Origin: an uncultured Deefgea sp.
GTDB lineage: Bacteria > Pseudomonadota > Gammaproteobacteria > Burkholderiales > Chitinibacteraceae
Reading direction: 5' to 3'
Length of the DNA stretch: 49,495 bases
Assembly (NCBI RefSeq): GCF_947072475.1
Contig: NZ_CAMTIA010000023.1
Span: 1-49,495, forward strand
Shown: piece after piece, positions 18,479 through 25,411 of the stretch
Layout: each line of letters opens with the position of its first letter
How positions within the stretch are numbered: position 1 is the stretch's first letter
Made by a program: the position numbers and the translations under genes
The notes under the pieces: generated by a model
What the model saw: the letters and a program-made list of their open reading frames with translations, nothing else
Told to the model about the DNA's origin: nothing
Database searches by the model: none

Positions 18479-18783
18479 CGGGGATGTTTTGGTTTGGCGT
18501 TGCTGCCGTGCCGTCGATACGAGGCTTAAAACCTCGCTCAAGCGCACCGAGCGCAAAAGCAAGACCAACAGCAGCATTTGGCTCGCGACAGGGCATAGCG
18601 GGCGATACACTCTGGCGCAGATTCTTAGCAATAGATCCACTGGGCACGAGAGACGGCACCCGACTCATTGGCGACAACAACAAAACCAACAATAGCACCG
18701 GTATTGTTCAAGCAGACTAGCTCCTCTGACACTTTAAGGTTAATCTCACGCGGTGTATCAAATCCTTAAAGTTGGAGTGTCAA
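18479..18783. repeat. Non-coding gap with a degenerate intergenic repeat and a hairpin at the rsbQ-like start
   Basis: No credible gene. Bases about 18500-18600 resemble, with many changes, 45885-45960 (shared blocks CACCGAGC, AGAC.AACAGC and TTTGGCTCGCG), so both look like members of one dispersed repeat family. The 3' part (18727-18782) forms an inverted repeat: TGACAC-TTTAAGG pairs with CCTTAAA and GTGTCA, leaving a 6-nt bulge that contains the Shine-Dalgarno of the next gene. Confidence 0.45.
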
Positions 18784-19596
18784 ATGCTTCCAAATGAAAA
18801 AATCCTTGCACGAAATAACGTCAAAATTATTGATGGTGATGGTCCAGTTCTTCTTTACGCCCATGGATTTGGTTGTAATCAAAATATGTGGGGTCGTGTA
18901 ACTCCCGCGTTCCAGTCAACACACAAACAAGTTGTATTCGATTATGTTGGCAGCGGGAAATCCGATCTTGCTGCTTTTGATGCAGTCAAATATGGCAATC
19001 TCAGTGGCTACGCCCAAGACGTATTAGACATTTGCGACGCTTTAGATTTGAAAAGCGGAGTAACGTTCGTTGGGCATTCAGTGAGTTGCAGTATTGGCGT
19101 ATTGGCGTCTATCGCCCGGCCAGAGCTATTTAACAAGTTGGTATTGCTTGGGCCTAACCCCTGCTTTATCAACCATGCACCGGAATACATGGGTGGCTTT
19201 GAAAAAGAAGACCTTGAGGGTTTGCTGGCCTTGATGGAACAGAACTACATCGGCTGGGCGAATTATTTGGCCCCCGTCGTTTCAGCGAAGGGGCAGGACA
19301 GTGTGGTTACGGCAGAACTATCAGATAGTTTTTGCTCAACTGACCCGACTGTAGCCAAAGTTTTTGCTAGGACGACTTTTTTCTCTGACAACAGAGCGGA
19401 CCTCTCCAAAGTCAAAGTGCCTTGCCTGATTTTGCAGCACCGCACAGACACGCTGGCCCCCCTCAGTGTTGGGGAGTACATTCACGCCGAAATAGCAGGA
19501 AGCACCTTAAAAATCTTAGAAGTTCAAGGCCATTGTGCGCACATGGCTGAGCCTCTGCTCTTTATCGAGGCTATGCGTGATTTTGTCGGCACCTAG
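18784..19596 (+). CDS. RsbQ-type alpha/beta hydrolase (KAI2/D14-like signalling hydrolase)
   Basis: A 270-residue alpha/beta hydrolase very close in pattern to Bacillus subtilis RsbQ: HGFGCNQNMWGRVTPAF, VVFDYVGSGKSDL, GYAQDVLDICDALDL, VGHSV, ASIARPELFNKLVLLGPNPCFIN and MEQNYIGWANYLAPVV. The catalytic triad is Ser99 (GHS), Asp222 and His250. RsbQ works with the PAS-phosphatase RsbP in energy-stress signalling and is a relative of the plant karrikin and strigolactone receptors KAI2 and D14. The ATG at 18784 has GGAG 6 nt upstream; the TTG four codons earlier would overlap that site and was rejected. It overlaps the following PAS-GGDEF gene by 20 nt. Function inferred: making or sensing a small hydrophobic signal for the partner. 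Confidence 0.88.
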   Translation: MLPNEKILARNNVKIIDGDGPVLLYAHGFGCNQNMWGRVTPAFQSTHKQVVFDYVGSGKSDLAAFDAVKYGNLSGYAQDVLDICDALDLKSGVTFVGHSVSCSIGVLASIARPELFNKLVLLGPNPCFINHAPEYMGGFEKEDLEGLLALMEQNYIGWANYLAPVVSAKGQDSVVTAELSDSFCSTDPTVAKVFARTTFFSDNRADLSKVKVPCLILQHRTDTLAPLSVGEYIHAEIAGSTLKILEVQGHCAHMAEPLLFIEAMRDFVGT

Positions 19597-20890
19597 CAAA
19601 AGCGCTGACGCGCCAATTCCTTCATTTGACCAAATCCCCTGCCCTATATTAGTTACCGATAGTGCTGGCGTTGTTCAATCGTTGAATCAGGATCTGCTCC
19701 TACTTATTGGGAGTGACAAGGAACGCTGGTTAACAAAATCGATGGAACTTATGTTTCCGATGGCCAGCAGGATCTTCTTGCACACGCATGTCTGGCCGAT
19801 GATTTTTCGAGATGGACAAGTAAGGGAAATCCGCTTACAGCTACTTGACTCTGGCGGCAACAGCTTGCCGGTTTTTGTGAATTGCCAGAAAACGAGCCAA
19901 GAAGGTATTGATCGGTTCACTTGGGTTCTATTTGTAACAATAGAGCGAAGTCGGTTCGAACAGGCGCTGCTGGAATCAAGACAGAGAACGGAGAATATTT
20001 CTACGGCGCTGACGAAAAGTGAAGCTTTCATACGAGGCGTGTTCGAAGCCACAAGCGAAGGCATTATGGTGACCGATTCGGATGCCACTATCATTTCCGT
20101 CAACCCCGCTTTTGCGAAGCTCACCGGCTACTCGCAAGAGGAAGTCATTGGACAGAACGCACGTATTCTCAAATCTGATCGACACGATGCGGATTTTTTT
20201 CTCGCGACGTTTGAAATCTTACAAAAAAATAAAATTTGGAATGGCGAAGTTTGGAGTCAGCGAAAAGACGGCTCTATTTTTCTAGGACAGTTATCCATAT
20301 CTGCGATTTGCGACCAAAATGATGTAGTTTTGCAATATGTTGTTCTTTGTTCAGACATCACGGAAAGATGGGACAGAGAGCAACTGATTCATCAAATGGC
20401 ATTACATGATGGACTGACGGGACTGCCAAATCGCACGCTTCTCATGGAAAGACTTGGCCAAATAATCGCCAAGTCGCAACGTGATTCGCGTCAGATCGCG
20501 CTGATGTTTCTGGATTTGGATGGATTCAAGAAGGTCAATGACACCTTGGGCCACTCAATCGGCGACGAGGTTTTGAAAACAGTCGCAACGCGGCTATCGA
20601 GCTTGCTCCGCAACACAGATACGGTAGCGCGACTTGGTGGCGATGAGTTTGTCCTCCTTCTGGATAACCCAGAGAACAGTGAAGCTATGGCGCAGATTGG
20701 TGCGCGGGTGATTTCTATCATGAATGAGCCAATGCAATTTGATAATGCAGAAGCTCATATTGGTGTATCCATCGGCATTGCCGTATTCAAGGACCGCACA
20801 TCTTCCCCAGAAGCCTTACTCAAAAGAGCTGACGAGGCGATGTACGCAGCCAAGGCGGCAGGGAAAAATGTGTATCGCTTTGCCGAGTAA
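19577..20890 (+). CDS. RsbP-like PAS + PAS + GGDEF diguanylate cyclase
   Basis: A 437-residue protein. PAS1 (about 17-121) contains IPCPILVTDSAGVVQSLNQ, FLHTHVWPMIFRDGQVREI and GNSLPVFVN, which resembles the N-terminal PAS of RsbP, the partner of RsbQ. A short coiled coil (ALLESRQRTENISTALTKSE) leads to PAS2 (149-261; EGIMVTDSDATIISVNPAFAKLTGYS). The GGDEF domain (269-437) has an intact GGDEF active site (354-358) and the RxxD product-inhibition site as RNTD five residues before it, so it should make cyclic di-GMP. The start is probably GTG at 19577, with GAGG 6 nt upstream inside the hydrolase gene. No membrane segment is seen, so it is cytoplasmic. This joins an RsbQP-type sensor to c-di-GMP output. 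Confidence 0.88.
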   Translation: MILSAPSKSADAPIPSFDQIPCPILVTDSAGVVQSLNQDLLLLIGSDKERWLTKSMELMFPMASRIFLHTHVWPMIFRDGQVREIRLQLLDSGGNSLPVFVNCQKTSQEGIDRFTWVLFVTIERSRFEQALLESRQRTENISTALTKSEAFIRGVFEATSEGIMVTDSDATIISVNPAFAKLTGYSQEEVIGQNARILKSDRHDADFFLATFEILQKNKIWNGEVWSQRKDGSIFLGQLSISAICDQNDVVLQYVVLCSDITERWDREQLIHQMALHDGLTGLPNRTLLMERLGQIIAKSQRDSRQIALMFLDLDGFKKVNDTLGHSIGDEVLKTVATRLSSLLRNTDTVARLGGDEFVLLLDNPENSEAMAQIGARVISIMNEPMQFDNAEAHIGVSIGIAVFKDRTSSPEALLKRADEAMYAAKAAGKNVYRFAE

Positions 20891-21060
20891 AAAATCGATT
20901 GACCTTTGAAAGCGGGCAAAGGCTTCTGCCGCGTTAAAACATTGCAAGCACGCACTTGGCCGATTTGTGACCACATCACGCTTGAAACAAACCCACAAAA
21001 GCAATAACGGCTACCCTTCTATCTAAAGCAATGGTATGGACGCACACGTACGTAAATGGA

Positions 21061-21129
21061 AATCAATGGGGTCAGACTCGATTGATTTCTAATTTTCCGT
21101 GGAATCAATCGAGTCTGACCCCTTTGATT
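21061..21129. repeat. 69-bp palindromic mobile repeat, copy 1
   Basis: A 20-bp perfect inverted repeat (21068-21087 and 21103-21122, GGGGTCAGACTCGATTGATT and its complement) with a 15-nt loop and AATCAAT-like outer arms. A copy differing at two positions lies at 23449-23517. It resembles REP-type palindromes mobilised by REP-associated (Y1) transposases; none is encoded here. It lies 5 bp from the outermost attC arm of the cassette array. Confidence 0.85.
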
Positions 21130-21133
21130 TTCA

Positions 21134-21156
21134 ACGACTTGAAGCACAGGTTAGAC
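21134..21156 (-). repeat. Partial integron attC site (left end of the cassette array)
   Basis: On the minus strand the GNAT gene stop falls inside GTCTAAC (21156-21150), a perfect RYYYAAC core, followed by an arm CTGTGCTTCAAGTCG. The matching distal arm ending in GTTRRRY is not visible; the palindromic repeat at 21061-21129 begins five bases further on. The site seems interrupted or truncated. Confidence 0.6.
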
Positions 21157-21618
21157 GATAAGCTTGCACATAATGTGCGAGTGATCTTTAAAACCTAGCT
21201 GCTCATAGAACTTGTGTGCTGATTGGTTAAAGGCCATAACTTCTAGTCTAATTTGCTCCGCGCCTTGCGAGGCAGCCCACTTGCTACAGGCTGACATCAG
21301 TTTTGTGCCAATGCCGGAAGCACGACATTTTTCGTCAACGACTATCGTCCCTACACGACATACCGGACAGCGAACTAGAAATGGTATTGTTTCGTTCTTA
21401 GTGATTATTGCCGTTAGAAACCCGACAACTTTATTTTCTATTTCGGCCACCAAAAACAGTCTTGATTTATCACTCAGCGCATTCTGTAAAAACGCTTTGT
21501 CAGCGGCGGAAGGCTTTGCAAATGCTTCTGGGGCATTTTCAAAATGAAAAACACCTATTTGCTCATTCAGCACCAACAATTCTTCTAAATCCGTTACTTC
21601 CGCTTCTCTGACTCTCAT
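21151..21618 (-). CDS. GNAT family N-acetyltransferase, integron cassette gene
   Basis: A 155-residue GNAT enzyme: MRVREAEVTDLEELLVLNEQ at the N-terminus, LFLVAEIENKVVGFLTAII, then the acetyl-CoA motif around VGTIVVDEKCRASGIGTKLMSACSKWAASQG and the C-terminal RLEVMAFNQSAHKFYEQLGFK. Substrate unknown; such enzymes acetylate antibiotics, toxins, amino acids or protein N-termini. I chose ATG 21618, with AAAGGGA just upstream, over 21636. The stop lies inside an attC core (21150-21156) and another attC (21644-21710) precedes the start, so the gene is a complete integron cassette, transcribed in the same direction as its neighbours. Confidence 0.85.
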   Translation of the reverse strand: MRVREAEVTDLEELLVLNEQIGVFHFENAPEAFAKPSAADKAFLQNALSDKSRLFLVAEIENKVVGFLTAIITKNETIPFLVRCPVCRVGTIVVDEKCRASGIGTKLMSACSKWAASQGAEQIRLEVMAFNQSAHKFYEQLGFKDHSHIMCKLIV

Positions 21619-21643
21619 AGATCCCTTTGATGCCACTGCTTTC

Positions 21644-21710
21644 GGCTAACGTTTGAATTCATCGGCCTGCGCGGCTTTTTGCGCTGGTCCGATGGAATGA
21701 TGGGTTAGCC
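21644..21710 (-). repeat. Integron attC site (67 bp)
   Basis: Reading leftward: GGCTAAC (21710-21704), arm CCATCATTCCATCGG, a GC-rich hairpin centre, complementary arm CCGATGAATTCAAAC and GTTAGCC (21650-21644). It has the size, core triplets (AAC/GTT) and imperfect dyad of a classical 59-base element, and lies between the PH-domain gene and the GNAT gene. Confidence 0.88.
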
Positions 21711-21725
21711 CTCACGCGCCAAAAT

Positions 21726-22103
21726 CTACTTGAGAACATAGCTCGCAAGAACCGCCTGAACCTCATAGATGCTCAGCTTCTTGTTGAATTGTTTTTGAAT
21801 CGGTGCAGGTGTACCGGCAATCCAAATTTTCAACTCTGCATCGAGATCAAATGTTCCCGCTGTTTCGATGCTGAAGTGCGTGATGCTTCGGTACGGAATC
21901 GAGTGGTACTCGACTTTGCTGCCCGTAAGTCCCTGCTTGTCTACCAGCACAAAACGCTTGTTTGTAAAGACAAAGTAGTCGCGAATCAATTGATACGCGT
22001 GTTCAACAACTTCACCGGGCGCCAAGATCTGGCTGAACTCGGTTTGAATTTTTGCAGCGTCAATCTTTGACACATTGCCCATAAGGCCGTCAAGCAATCC
22101 CAT
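21726..22103 (-). CDS. Bacterial PH-domain protein (bPH_1 family), integron cassette gene
   Basis: A 125-residue protein occupying one cassette. It starts MGLLDGLMGNVSKIDAAKIQTEFSQILAPGE and continues with EHAYQLIRDYFVFTNKRFVLVDKQGLTGSKVEYHSIPYRSITHFSIETAG, the strand pattern of the bPH_1 family (formerly DUF1696): a small pleckstrin-homology-like barrel with the FTNKRFVLVDKQG hairpin. No signal peptide or membrane segment. The family forms oligomeric rings in known structures, and its physiological role is not established. The stop lies 16 bp before an attC. It could be a stress protein or a passenger of unknown benefit. Confidence 0.83.
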   Translation of the reverse strand: MGLLDGLMGNVSKIDAAKIQTEFSQILAPGEVVEHAYQLIRDYFVFTNKRFVLVDKQGLTGSKVEYHSIPYRSITHFSIETAGTFDLDAELKIWIAGTPAPIQKQFNKKLSIYEVQAVLASYVLK

Positions 22104-22165
22104 GAAAGTCCCTTTTGTAGAAAAATTGTATTCTCGAACCAGCCAAGATTAAGGCAGTTACTGAG

Positions 22166-22272
22166 GTCTAACGCAAAGCGAAGGGCGGCTACAAGCGACG
22201 CGTAAAATGCGAAGCTTGCTCCAACTGGAGACGTCCAGTGGCGCCGCCACGGCCTTGAGCACCTTGTTAGCC
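22166..22272 (-). repeat. Integron attC site (107 bp)
   Basis: Reading leftward it begins GGCTAAC (22272-22266), which contains the stop codon of the nuclease gene, then AAGGTGCTCAAGGCCGTGGCGGC. After a long variable centre the complementary GCCGCC arm leads to TTCGCTTTGC and GTTAGAC (22172-22166). Overlap of the gene end with the attC core is usual for cassettes. Confidence 0.85.
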
Positions 22273-23277
22273 CCCTGCGCGCCCATTCTCAACAATGAAC
22301 TTACGGACTGCCTTGCCACTATCTGCGTCGAGACCAAACATTGTGTGCATAAATACGTGGTTTACTCCGGTAATTTTCTTAATTTCCGAGGCTGAAAGTG
22401 GAGGATCTACATCCTGAAACCTATTTAGCTTCATTGAATAGTCTTCATCTGGGTCGTCTTCATTGCCTTGATAAGGGGCCTTTAGAAGTGTTCCGTCTGC
22501 CTCGCCAACGGCAACAATTCCAACACCAGACTGGTATAGAAAAACTACATCACCTTTTGCAAGGCGTTCAATTTTATATTTCCATGGGTCAAAAAATGCA
22601 GATGCTTTCCCATCCTTCAACATTAACTCATGATCTTGCACGCTATTACCAATATTGGTATTGAGGATGTAGTACCCCTCAGCTAGGTCTTCGTATGGAT
22701 TGTCATCAACGCGAAAAGGCGACATTTCAAGCAGCATTTCATCCGCACCTCCTTCATACACTCGGTAAACCCAAGGCCGGACATCTAGCCCAGTGGAACG
22801 CCAGTACTGCACAGCCTCTCTAGTTTTAGAGTCAATGCCGTTAGTCATAACCACAAACTTTTGCCTCTGATTGAATTTCTCTTCCGGCAGTTCAACACCA
22901 AACTTTGCTTTGTGGACAGCTTTTAACGACTGCGACTTGTCTGTCGATCTTTTATAAAGCGCATCAAGGTCTACATACCGAGAAGACCCGAATATTTGCC
23001 CATACCGAAGTACCTGAAGAAGGTTTTCGCTATGCGAACCCACTGCCTTTAGTTCAAAAATGAACAGATCGCCGTTTTTGTCTACGGCCATTAAGTCTGG
23101 CTCTTCTTGCCAATTGCGAGACTGCATAAGAAGAATCATTTCGTCTTCGGGAAACAGCCTGTCTAGAGATTTGAATAGAACGCTTTGCAACGCACGCTCA
23201 TCAAATCCAAACTTTTGAATAGACGCAGCGCGTCTTTTTTCTGCTTGTTTTGTCTTAGTGTTTATATTGAGTAGCAT
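22267..23277 (-). CDS. PD-(D/E)XK-like nuclease fused to an EVE/PUA-like domain, integron cassette gene
   Basis: A 336-residue protein. The N-terminal domain (about 1-170) carries a PD-(D/E)XK core: EEPDLMAVDKNGDLFIFELKAV, with Asp61 and the E75-x-K77 pair, and an upstream LQSVLFKSLDRLFPE helix. The C-terminal part (about 200-330) begins YYILNTNIG and has FFDPWKYKIERLAKGDVVFLYQSGVGIVAVGEADG, the look of an EVE/PUA-like fold, which in relatives binds modified bases. Such fusions (nuclease plus EVE, ASCH or YTH) are known or predicted modification-dependent restriction enzymes; this role is inferred. TTGAGAA precedes the ATG. The gene is AT-richer than the flanking chromosome and is bounded by attC sites. 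Alternative: a DUF91/NucS-like nuclease with another accessory domain. Confidence 0.75.
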   Translation of the reverse strand: MLLNINTKTKQAEKRRAASIQKFGFDERALQSVLFKSLDRLFPEDEMILLMQSRNWQEEPDLMAVDKNGDLFIFELKAVGSHSENLLQVLRYGQIFGSSRYVDLDALYKRSTDKSQSLKAVHKAKFGVELPEEKFNQRQKFVVMTNGIDSKTREAVQYWRSTGLDVRPWVYRVYEGGADEMLLEMSPFRVDDNPYEDLAEGYYILNTNIGNSVQDHELMLKDGKASAFFDPWKYKIERLAKGDVVFLYQSGVGIVAVGEADGTLLKAPYQGNEDDPDEDYSMKLNRFQDVDPPLSASEIKKITGVNHVFMHTMFGLDADSGKAVRKFIVENGRAGG

Positions 23278-23290
23278 ATTTTCTCAAGGG

Positions 23291-23379
23291 AGATAACGTC
23301 AAACACAGCAGCTGGCCTACGCTGCAATTGAATAAAAATCCGCACGTCCCGGCCAGTCTGCTTGAATGCCATGTTAGGC
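23291..23379 (-). repeat. Integron attC site (89 bp)
   Basis: Reading leftward: GCCTAAC (23379-23373, exact RYYYAAC), arm ATGGCATTCAAGCAGAC, variable centre, arm GCTGTGTTTGAC and GTTATCT (23297-23291). Closely similar to the attC at 24695-24784, with similarity continuing about 45 bp beyond the core on the high-coordinate side. Confidence 0.87.
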
Positions 23380-23448
23380 GTATTGCAGCTGCACGAAAAA
23401 TAAAGCTCACGTTTTTTGTAGCAAAACACAAACAATCAATGGGGTCAA

Positions 23449-23517
23449 AATCAATGGGGTCAGACTCGATTGATTTCTAGTTTTCCGTGGAATCAATCGA
23501 GTCTGACCCCATTGATT
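23449..23517. repeat. 69-bp palindromic mobile repeat, copy 2
   Basis: Same palindrome as at 21061-21129 with two differences. Immediately to its left the first 15 bases (AATCAATGGGGTCAA) are duplicated in tandem at 23434-23448. It lies in the 3' untranslated part of the PD-(D/E)XK cassette, between the gene and its attC. Confidence 0.87.
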
Positions 23518-23529
23518 TTCTGACGATAA

Positions 23530-23618
23530 ACAGCTGGCTAGCTACGATGAGGGGCCACGTAATCGTAAGCATGTGCCTGCCCTCCGATTTCGCTTCGCTC
23601 TATCGGAGCTACGATGCT
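23530..23618. repeat. About 89-bp dispersed repeat, copy 1 (at the 3' end of the PD-(D/E)XK gene)
   Basis: About 95 percent identical by eye to 25580-25668. It contains CTCCGATTTCGCTTCGCTCTATCGGAG, a hairpin, and the phrase AGCTACGATG near both ends. Its edge overlaps the stop codon of the neighbouring nuclease gene, so insertion may have reset the C-terminus of that protein. Confidence 0.8.
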
Positions 23619-24675
23619 AGCTAATTGTCTTATTGGAAATTTTATTTTTTTCCGCCGTAATTAATAATTCCATCCAATTGAGCAGATGACCTTTGATTGT
23701 GTCTAGGTCTATTTTTAAATCCTCATGCTGTAAAATGTAGCGAGAACCCTTTATGCTAGGGTTTTTATCCCGCAGAGGGGGCGTGGAAAAAAGTTCGGTA
23801 AGGTACTGCTGGGATTTAGGATCTCTACCAAATAATTGCAACTCCCAGCCTTTGGCCGAAATATACAGGTCAAATGCTATTGAGTACCCTGATAATATGA
23901 AATCATGAACCAAGCAATTTTTTGAGAATATCCACTGTTTATTGCATGAAGTTGGTTTTTCTATTTTATCCTGTAATTCTCTAACTCTACCATTTAGCTT
24001 GATAATGAATTCATTCCTGGCGTTAAGTAGACGATCTACCCTTTCACCGTTCTCTATGAAAAACAGATCATTTTCATTTATTTCCATATTTCCACCGCTT
24101 AATTTTTCAATGGACTTCATAAAATCAACGAGATATAAAAGCCATTTTTGAGATGACGTTGAAACATAACTACCTAAGCGCTCCCTTATCTTTGACCAGA
24201 ATTCATCATAGGTAACACAGATAAAACCTGAGCTTCCTTGTTCTTTTCTTATGCTGAGAATGATTTTTACGCTGTATAATTTTTTTTGTTCCGCCCATTT
24301 ATTAATAGTGGCACTATAATCAGCAAGATCATTGTTTAGATGGTGGAATATTTTATTCTCAATACCAATAACTACATTGTCTGTTTCAATAACTATATCA
24401 AGTCTGCCGCCTTTGTTAGTTGAAACTTCACGACTAACCTGAATATTGTCTTGGGGATGCTCGTTTCCATCCGCAAGACTCATGAGCGAAGATAAAAATA
24501 GATTGCCAAGACCATGCTCATTATTTGGGTTAAGGTAAAATGCTAATATATTGCTGCTGATATTTTCATAGTGAGGATACCCTGCAATGTCAAATATGCT
24601 TTGACTTCCTAATATATTTGGAAGCGAGTCAAACTCGCTGAGTAAAGCATAATGTTCATTATAGATATTGGTCAT
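23617..24675 (-). CDS. PD-(D/E)XK nuclease family protein (PDDEXK_4 type), integron cassette gene
   Basis: A 352-residue protein with the PDDEXK_4 pattern: HYENISSNILAFYLNPNNEHGLG (Glu37), GGRLDIVIETDNVVIGIENKIFHHLNNDLADY with Asp93 and the E106-N-K108 pair, then ILSIRKE and a C-terminal region of unclear fold containing WELQLFGRDPKSQQYL. This family occurs in phage and genomic islands and is often associated with defence; the target is unknown. Clearly AT-rich compared with the chromosome. The stop codon is at the border of a dispersed repeat (23530-23618), so the last residues may not be ancestral. The next attC (24695-24784) precedes the start. Confidence 0.82.
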   Translation of the reverse strand: MTNIYNEHYALLSEFDSLPNILGSQSIFDIAGYPHYENISSNILAFYLNPNNEHGLGNLFLSSLMSLADGNEHPQDNIQVSREVSTNKGGRLDIVIETDNVVIGIENKIFHHLNNDLADYSATINKWAEQKKLYSVKIILSIRKEQGSSGFICVTYDEFWSKIRERLGSYVSTSSQKWLLYLVDFMKSIEKLSGGNMEINENDLFFIENGERVDRLLNARNEFIIKLNGRVRELQDKIEKPTSCNKQWIFSKNCLVHDFILSGYSIAFDLYISAKGWELQLFGRDPKSQQYLTELFSTPPLRDKNPSIKGSRYILQHEDLKIDLDTIKGHLLNWMELLITAEKNKISNKTIS

Positions 24676-24694
24676 AAATTACCCTAAACTCAAA

Positions 24695-24784
24695 TCCTAA
24701 CCTCAAACACAGCTGCTGCCCTACGCTGCAATTGAATAAAAAAACCGCACGTTCTGGCCCGTCTGCTTGAATGCCATGTTAGGC
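24695..24784 (-). repeat. Integron attC site (90 bp)
   Basis: Reading leftward: GCCTAAC (24784-24778), arm ATGGCATTCAAGCAGAC, centre, arm GCTGTGTTTGAG and GTTAGGA (24701-24695). It is the right-most recognisable site and implies a further, now unrecognisable, cassette to its right. Confidence 0.87.
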
Positions 24785-25411
24785 GTATTGCCACTGCACA
24801 AAAAGTAAAGCCCACCTTTTTCGTAATGAAACAACAATACAAAAAAACCACTAAAAATAGAGCCGACGAATTGTAGCGTGTTAATGCGGAATTAAAAAAT
24901 AAATCTGAAAAACAGAATAAAAATATACATACGATTTCAACACAAACTACCACAACAACGAGTCAACTAAAAAACAAAATAATTGGCTGGTGTGTCTAAT
25001 TATTAAGTAGGCCTCACTCATTGAGGCCTAATCCAAATCGGGTTAGGCATAACGCAATCAGTGATTGCCATACCTAATTGATTTTTATTAAACGGTGTCA
25101 ACCTCTACAATTTAATGCCTCAAGTATTACAAACGCATCAACCGAGCTGCCGACGTCGGCTATGGTAGGACAGCCGACGCTAATTCGTTCATGAACAAGT
25201 GCAGATCACTTGCTCCATTGTCCAGCCACGGCCTGTCGCCCAGTTTAAATCCGTCATTCCGAGTAAGCTGCAATCTAAGTTTGGCTGTGGCGTAATGGAT
25301 CAGCGGGATGCCTTGTTCAATTCATGTGAACCATACCGGGGCCTTTTTTTGCTTACTATCTTTAACCAAGCAAAAGCCGATCTGATTATGTCTCTACTTT
25401 AAAAGCGCCTC

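Noticed and set aside
18484-18720. Frames on both strands between xseA and the RsbQ-type gene
   Set aside because: They coincide with a degenerate intergenic repeat and have low-complexity, non-protein-like sequence.
20891-21060. Distal arm of the outermost attC or an integrase remnant
   Set aside because: GTTAAAA and ATAACGG words occur but do not pair with the visible arm, and no tyrosine-recombinase motifs are encoded.
24690-24953. Leftward 87-codon hydrophobic frame overlapping the attC at 24695-24784
   Set aside because: Its C-terminal third is translated attC sequence and it has no clear ribosome-binding site. It could be a decayed cassette gene, but coding is not supported.
25199-25402. 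Rightward 67-codon frame in the repeat-rich region
   Set aside because: No family features or Shine-Dalgarno, and surrounded by non-coding repeats.
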